DNA of 64,000 bases. It comes from Rhodospirillaceae bacterium (GTDB taxonomy: Bacteria; Pseudomonadota; Alphaproteobacteria; Rhodospirillales; Rhodospirillaceae). The stretch covers positions 28,386 through 92,385 of the forward strand of contig JADZAK010000036.1 in NCBI GenBank assembly GCA_020852595.1. The letters run 5' to 3'. This document shows positions 59,922 to 64,000 of the stretch, in pieces; within the stretch, counting starts at the first letter, position 1, and each line of letters opens with the position of its first letter. Position numbers and translations under genes: made by a program. The notes beneath the pieces were generated by a model. That model ran no database searches, was not told where the DNA came from, and saw only the letters and a list, made by a program, of their open reading frames with translations.

Positions 59922-60062
59922 GCGAGCGCTGAAAATGAGATATTTCAGGGGCTTAGCGCAAAATTGCGGGTGCGGCTTTTGCTCCCGCATCGGCCCCGGC
60001 TGATATATATTGCCATGAAGAGATGCCGCGCGCGTGCGCGGCAGCGATAGGGAGGATTTTCG

Positions 60063-61187
60063 ATGAAGCGTGGTGTCATCGCCAACGTGGCGGCGGTTGC
60101 CGTTGTCATGGGCATGTCGACGGCGGCGGGCGCGGTTGAAGGCGCGACCAAGGCCGAGCCGACCTTGCGCAACGGCACCATCGGTTACGTGCTCACCAGC
60201 CGCAAATGGGCCGTGACCCAATCGCCGGACGGCAAGCTCGAATGTCCGAACGGCCTCAACGACGGCAACCGCGAACAGTTCAAGATCCTCTATCCCGACG
60301 ACGCGCCGAAGAAACACCTGCTCGCCGACAGTCAGCTCGAGCGTGAAGGCCAGATCTGGCATCCGCAGAACACCGAAGAGCAGTTCGTTTTCCGTGAAGC
60401 CGGCGGCAAGGTCGCCGAAGGCATGGACCTCGACGGCAAGACCGACGCCAACGATTTCGTCAGCCCCGACGGCGTGAAGGGCGTGGACAACCAGATGCAC
60501 CGCGCGCTGGGCTGCATCGCCGGCTGGCGCGGTCCGGACGGCGCGCAGATGCATTTCGAAAACGAATACATGCGCCGCTACAATCAGAACCGCATGCTGA
60601 TCGAGATCACCGGCGTCGACGATCTCGTCAACGATCCGGATGTCACGCTCACCACTTACCGCGGCCTCGACGAGTTGATGGCCGATGCGTCCGGCAGCGC
60701 CTACATCTCCGGCGGCACGCAGCGCATCGACATGCGCTGGGGCAAGCAGTTCATCCAGCAGTTCAAGGGTAAGATCGTCGACGGCGTGCTCACCACCGAG
60801 TCCCACAATCTCATCATCCCGTACTCGATGACCTTCGATACGTCCACGATCATGCACATGCAGGATGTGCGCTTCCGCTTGAAGCTCACGCCGGAAAGCG
60901 CTGAAGGCATGTTCGCCGGCTACACCGACGTCGACGAATGGATCCGCCGCCTCACGATCAGCTGGAGCACGCACCACCTCAGCTATGGCCAGGTGTCCGC
61001 GCCCTCGCTCTACCGTGCGATGCGCCGCCTCGCCGACGCGAAGCCCGATCCGAAGACCGGCGAAAACCGCGCCATCTCCGGCACGACCCTCGTGACCTTC
61101 CGCCAGGCCTATCTCGAGCATCCGCCCGAGCATGTGGCCACCCACGAAGGCGGGACCCCCGACTCCGTCGTTCCGGCGCGCCAATAG
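60063..61187 (+). CDS. Secreted protein of unrecognised family (paralogue of the gene at 8874)
   Basis: A 374-residue exported protein (signal peptide to about STAAGAVEGA). It matches the 8874 product along its length: LECPNGLNDG, HRALGCIAGWRGPDG, RMLIEITGVDDLVND, a GGTQRIDMRWGK block, LKLTPESAEGMFAGY and SWSTHHLSYGQ. The two conserved Cys are kept. No enzyme motif or known domain is recognised. GGGAGG upstream supports the ATG. It is monocistronic, closed by a terminator, and follows the paa operon behind a GACCG-type palindrome, which may place it in the same regulon as the pathway (inference). Confidence 0.7.
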   Translation: MKRGVIANVAAVAVVMGMSTAAGAVEGATKAEPTLRNGTIGYVLTSRKWAVTQSPDGKLECPNGLNDGNREQFKILYPDDAPKKHLLADSQLEREGQIWHPQNTEEQFVFREAGGKVAEGMDLDGKTDANDFVSPDGVKGVDNQMHRALGCIAGWRGPDGAQMHFENEYMRRYNQNRMLIEITGVDDLVNDPDVTLTTYRGLDELMADASGSAYISGGTQRIDMRWGKQFIQQFKGKIVDGVLTTESHNLIIPYSMTFDTSTIMHMQDVRFRLKLTPESAEGMFAGYTDVDEWIRRLTISWSTHHLSYGQVSAPSLYRAMRRLADAKPDPKTGENRAISGTTLVTFRQAYLEHPPEHVATHEGGTPDSVVPARQ

Positions 61188-61204
61188 CGTGAACTCCTAA
61201 AAAT

Positions 61205-61240
61205 AAAGGCGCGGCCCCGTCAGTGCCGCGCCTTTTTCTT
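61205..61240 (+). terminator. Rho-independent terminator
   Basis: Perfect 11-bp stem AAAGGCGCGGC with its complement, 9-base loop, then TTTTTCTT, 17 bases after the stop of the secreted protein gene. Confidence 0.92.
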
Positions 61241-61285
61241 TAGAGCCTGTTCCAACACACACACTGTCCCCTCAACCACACACTG

Positions 61286-61373
61286 TCATCGCCCGGTTTA
61301 TCCGGGCGATCCATGGTTCAACGATCGCCAACGTGTGCTGAGAAATGGATTGCCCGGATAAACCGGGCAATGA
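61286..61373. repeat. Inverted pair of a palindromic intergenic repeat
   Basis: Two 28-base arms (61286-61313 and 61346-61373) are inverted copies with few mismatches; each arm also contains an internal palindrome, GCCCGGTTTATCCGGGC. Such GCCCGGxTTTxCCGGGC units are common in alphaproteobacterial intergenic DNA. It lies just downstream of the minus-strand SDR gene. Confidence 0.7.
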
Positions 61374-61397
61374 CCACAGAAACGAGATGCGCCCTTT

Positions 61398-62132
61398 TTA
61401 GATAGATCGCTGCAGGCCGCCGTCGCAGGCGATCGCCTGACCGTTGATATAGGCCGCCGCGTCGGAGGCCAGGAACGCGGCCAGCGCGCCGACTTCTTCC
61501 GGTTTGCCCAAGCGCCGCGCGGGGATTTGTTCGGCCAATTTGGCTTGATCGAATCCCACTTCGACGATGCGCTCGGTGAGCACATATCCCGGCATCAGGG
61601 CGTTCAATGTCACGCCGTCGGCCGCCACGTCCTTGCTCAGCGTATTGATCAGGCCATGCAGGCCCGGGCGCATGACGTTGGAGACGGCGAGCACCGGAAT
61701 AGGTTCACGCGCCGTGACCGACGTCACGATGATGATCCGGCCCCATTTCTGCGCGCGCATGGCGGGCAGGGCCTCGCGGATGGATTGGACCGCGTTGATG
61801 ACGAGACTCTCGAAGCCCGCGCGCCAGGCCTTGTCGTCCAAGGTCTCGAACGTACCCGCCGGCGGACCGGCGTTGTTCACTACCATGATGTCCACGCCGC
61901 CCAGCAGGGCTTTAGTATCGGCGACAACCTTCGCGCCCGCGCCGTCGGTGGAAAGATCGGCCGGCACGGCCTCCGCGCCAAGTTCGCGCGCCGTGTTACG
62001 AAGGCGTTCACCTTCACGCGCGCAAATCGCGACCTTCGCGCCTTCGGCAATCATGGCTGCCGCGATGGCGCGGCCCAATCCGCGCGAAGCGCCCATCACC
62101 AGCGCGCGGCGCGATTTAAGTCCTAAGTCCAT
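61398..62132 (-). CDS. Atypical SDR-fold protein lacking the YxxxK motif
   Basis: A 244-residue Rossmann protein of the short-chain dehydrogenase fold. The N-terminal cofactor loop is GASRGLGRAIA, NNAG is present (VVNNAGPP), and Ser138 lies in IIIVTSVT. The catalytic Tyr and Lys positions read Ser151 and Arg155 (LAVSNVMRPGLHG). This matches the divergent BKR-like SDR subgroup that lacks the normal tetrad. Activity is therefore uncertain; it may bind cofactor or substrate without classical reduction. GGAGG before ATG 62132 fixes the start. Divergent from the SMP-30-like gene across 243 bases with no clear operator. Confidence 0.85.
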   Translation of the reverse strand: MDLGLKSRRALVMGASRGLGRAIAAAMIAEGAKVAICAREGERLRNTARELGAEAVPADLSTDGAGAKVVADTKALLGGVDIMVVNNAGPPAGTFETLDDKAWRAGFESLVINAVQSIREALPAMRAQKWGRIIIVTSVTAREPIPVLAVSNVMRPGLHGLINTLSKDVAADGVTLNALMPGYVLTERIVEVGFDQAKLAEQIPARRLGKPEEVGALAAFLASDAAAYINGQAIACDGGLQRSI

Positions 62133-62375
62133 GAAAATCCTCCGATCCGAGGCGTTCATATATAAGTGACGCCGCGTATGGTGGAACATTCAAATGACAC
62201 GCGCTGAATTTTTTGGCGGAATCCTTCACATCCTCAGAAAATTTAGCAAATCCCGCCCCATAAAGCTGTCGGCGCCCCGCGCATTCACAAGAATCCGTTT
62301 TTGGCCTTCACATAAACTTTCGATCGCAGGCGCAGCGCGCCGTTTATGTCTTTGCCGTGGGAAGGGGAAAAGGAC

Positions 62376-63467
62376 ATGCGCTTCACATCACGCGCGATTC
62401 TGATGACGTCGGGTCTCGTGCTCGGCGCGCTCAACGCCGGCGCCGCCAAAGCGGCCGACGGCTGCGCGCCGATCGGAAAAGCCCATTTCACCTGCGTCTC
62501 CGGCAATGCCGAAGACCTCGTCGCCATCCCCGGCAGCGACTGGATCGTGATTTCCGGCGTGCTGCGCGCCGTGAACACCAAGGACAATTCCGAAGTCAGC
62601 CTCTTCACAGCCGAGAACCGCCTCGACGGCAAGCTCTACGGATCCTGCCCGGGCCCGCTCACAGGCGCCGAGATCGCCGACAAGAAAATCCATGCCCACG
62701 GTATCAACGTGCGTGAGGGCAAGGGCGGCGTACACACGCTCTATGTCGTGCACCACGGCTCGCGCGAAAGCGTCGAGGTGTTCGAACTCGACGCGCGCGG
62801 CAAGGCGCCGAAGGCCACATGGGTGGGCTGTGTGCCCGCGCCCGCCGATGCCGGTTTCAACGGTCTCGCGGTGCTTCCTGATAATGGTGTCGCCGTCACC
62901 AGCTTCACCCGCCGCAGCATGGGCGGCTTCCGCGGCGAAAAAGGCAAGATGACGCGTGAGCGTCTCACCAAGGGCGAGAACGTCAGCGAGATCTGGGAAT
63001 GGATGCCCGGCAAGGAGTGGGCGATCGTTCCGGGCTCTGAAGGCCCTGGCCTGAACGGGGTCGAAGCGTCCAAGGACGGCAAGTACCTCTATGCCAGCGC
63101 CTGGGCGACGGGCGAGATCATCCGCTATACGCGCGGCCAGACGCCTCCGGAAAAGAAGATCCTGGGCAAGGTCAATTTCCATGCCGACAATATCCGCTGG
63201 CAGCCGGACGGCAGCCTTGTGACGGCGGGCCAAACCGGTTCCGTGGACGAGGTGCTTGAAGAGTGTCTCGCCAACCAGCGTTGCACCAAGACCGCGTCCA
63301 GCGTCGCCATCATCGATCCCGCGTCGGGCAAAGTGCGCGAAGTCGTCACCGGTTATCCGTCCAACGGTGAATTCGACCTCTCCACCGCGGCGCTCATCGC
63401 GGGCAAGGAAATGTGGGTGGGCAGCATCGGGCGCGGCGCGCGTATCGCCCGCTTCCCCTTGCAGTAA
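62376..63467 (+). CDS. Secreted SMP-30/gluconolactonase-like beta-propeller protein
   Basis: A 363-residue exported protein. The signal peptide MRFTSRAILMTSGLVLG ends near AKAADG. The mature part is a predicted six-bladed beta-propeller resembling SMP-30/paraoxonase-type lactonases: HAHGINVREG, GFNGLAVLPDNGVAVTSF, GPGLNGVEASKDGKYLYASA and NFHADNIRWQPDGSLVTAG. His and Asn residues in these loops could bind Ca2+. A periplasmic lactonase or esterase is likely; the substrate is unknown. AAAGG close to ATG 62376 chooses it over the ATG at 62346. It precedes a hydratase gene by 45 bases, so the two may cooperate on a lactone or ring-cleavage product. Confidence 0.75.
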   Translation: MRFTSRAILMTSGLVLGALNAGAAKAADGCAPIGKAHFTCVSGNAEDLVAIPGSDWIVISGVLRAVNTKDNSEVSLFTAENRLDGKLYGSCPGPLTGAEIADKKIHAHGINVREGKGGVHTLYVVHHGSRESVEVFELDARGKAPKATWVGCVPAPADAGFNGLAVLPDNGVAVTSFTRRSMGGFRGEKGKMTRERLTKGENVSEIWEWMPGKEWAIVPGSEGPGLNGVEASKDGKYLYASAWATGEIIRYTRGQTPPEKKILGKVNFHADNIRWQPDGSLVTAGQTGSVDEVLEECLANQRCTKTASSVAIIDPASGKVREVVTGYPSNGEFDLSTAALIAGKEMWVGSIGRGARIARFPLQ

Positions 63468-63512
63468 GCCGGTGCGCGTTTAGGTGTGGCCACGGAAGCA
63501 GAAGGATATGCC

Positions 63513-64000
63513 GTGTTAAGTCCAACCGAAGTCCAATCCCTCGCCGCCGATATCTTCGCGCAGCATGAACGCCGCGAAACCTTCAAGCCGATCCCCGACC
63601 GCATCCCCACCGTTGCCGATGCGCAGGACGTTCAGGATGCCTATGTCGATCTGCTTCTGAAGAAGTACCGCACCACGGTGGGCGGCTATAAGGTCGCACT
63701 CACCTCGAAGCGCGTGCGCGACTGGTTGAAGGTATACGAGCCCTGCGCCGGCCAGGTCCTGGCCTCGCGCATCTATCAATCGCCCCACACGGAACGTGTG
63801 TCGGATTACGTCCGCTTCTCCGCCGAGACCGAGGTCTGCGCGGTGCTGGATAGGGACATGGGCGGCCCGTGCACCGTTGCCGATGTGCGCAGGAACCTGC
63901 GTTCGCTCCACTGCGCCTACGAACTGGTCGAGGATCGCGGCGCGGACATGAATAAAATGGATGCGCGTTCGCTCGCCTCCGACAACAGCTGGAACGCCGG
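63513..64000 (+). CDS. 2-keto-4-pentenoate hydratase-like protein, 5' part (GTG start)
   Basis: The open frame runs off the right edge, giving about 162 residues of the N-terminal part. RIPTVADAQDVQDAYVDLLL, GGYKVALTSK and VRFSAETEVCAVLDRDMG resemble the MhpD/hydratase-decarboxylase branch of the fumarylacetoacetase superfamily, which hydrates 2-hydroxypentadienoate from aromatic meta-cleavage. The start is GTG 63513 with GAAGGA six bases upstream; no ATG is suitable. It follows the secreted propeller protein by 45 bases. The family is fairly sure; the exact substrate is not. Confidence 0.75.
   Translation, partial: MLSPTEVQSLAADIFAQHERRETFKPIPDRIPTVADAQDVQDAYVDLLLKKYRTTVGGYKVALTSKRVRDWLKVYEPCAGQVLASRIYQSPHTERVSDYVRFSAETEVCAVLDRDMGGPCTVADVRRNLRSLHCAYELVEDRGADMNKMDARSLASDNSWNA

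Noticed and set aside
61286..61373. Insertion sequence ends
   Set aside because: No transposase and no target duplication; the arms match a palindromic intergenic repeat better.
1..64000. CRISPR arrays, tRNA or rRNA genes, phage or plasmid modules
   Set aside because: No regularly spaced direct repeats with unique spacers, no cloverleaf or rRNA-like sequence, and no integrase, replication or capsid genes were seen on either strand.

Overview
The window is GC-rich, densely coded DNA from an alphaproteobacterium. Very large TonB-dependent receptors in tandem, secreted proteins of unknown function, a PmtA-like phospholipid methyltransferase, and an HxlR/NMO block all fit an oligotrophic Caulobacter/Rhizomicrobium/sphingomonad-like soil or freshwater organism. 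The taxon is inferred from gene content only. No rRNA, tRNA, CRISPR array, transposase or phage gene is visible.

Layout. (1) 1-24.6 kb is an outer-membrane nutrient-uptake island. After the tail of an unidentified gene come two TonB-dependent receptors of one subfamily (432-6505), a small VOC protein on the minus strand, a pair of secreted proteins (a YxYxxD-type repeat protein and a protein of an unrecognised family), four receptors of a second subfamily (10294-22752), and a lipoprotein amidase. (2) 24.6-29.7 kb holds an orphan AceE-like 2-oxoacid dehydrogenase E1, a cytochrome c' gene with an FNR-type box upstream, and a Tat-exported phosphocholine-type phospholipase C. (3) 29.7-39.0 kb looks phosphate/phospholipid related. 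The phospholipase and a divergent receptor share an intergenic region with two arrays of 11-bp-spaced TCAC units that look like Pho boxes. A 2OG-Fe(II) oxygenase, an opposing receptor, and a three-gene operon (PmtA-like methyltransferase, LtaS-like membrane transferase, diacylglycerol kinase) follow. (4) 39.2-43.3 kb: HxlR regulator diverging from NMO, GST, GhrA-like reductase and Lrp genes, then a second Lrp gene. (5) 43.4-46.8 kb: a fused E1 alpha-beta and an E2 of a branched-chain-type 2-oxoacid dehydrogenase. (6) 46.8-59.9 kb: a nearly complete phenylacetate catabolic cluster (paaY, TetR regulator, paaABCDE, paaJ, paaI, paaG, paaZ, paaK, and a fused hydratase/dehydrogenase standing in for paaF and paaH). 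(7) 60-64 kb: a second copy of the unrecognised secreted family, an atypical SDR, a secreted SMP-30-like beta-propeller protein, and a 2-keto-4-pentenoate hydratase-like gene running off the end.

How it may fit together. The most suggestive signal is a promoter/operator block shared by paaG and two of the tandem receptors: TTGnnA, 17 bp, CATTCT, with GACCG inside the spacer. The related GACCG-N4-TTC sequence lies between the -35 and -10 of paaA and upstream of a third receptor. This suggests that the phenylacetate pathway and part of the receptor array are co-regulated, possibly by the TetR protein encoded at 47454, so that the receptors, secreted proteins and amidase would feed aromatic or aryl-amide substrates to the Paa pathway. 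A second theme is phospholipid turnover: PC synthesis (PmtA-like), PC cleavage (Pho-box phospholipase C), a headgroup-transfer type enzyme that would release diacylglycerol, and a kinase that would recycle it. Both themes are inferences from sequence and need the tests listed.
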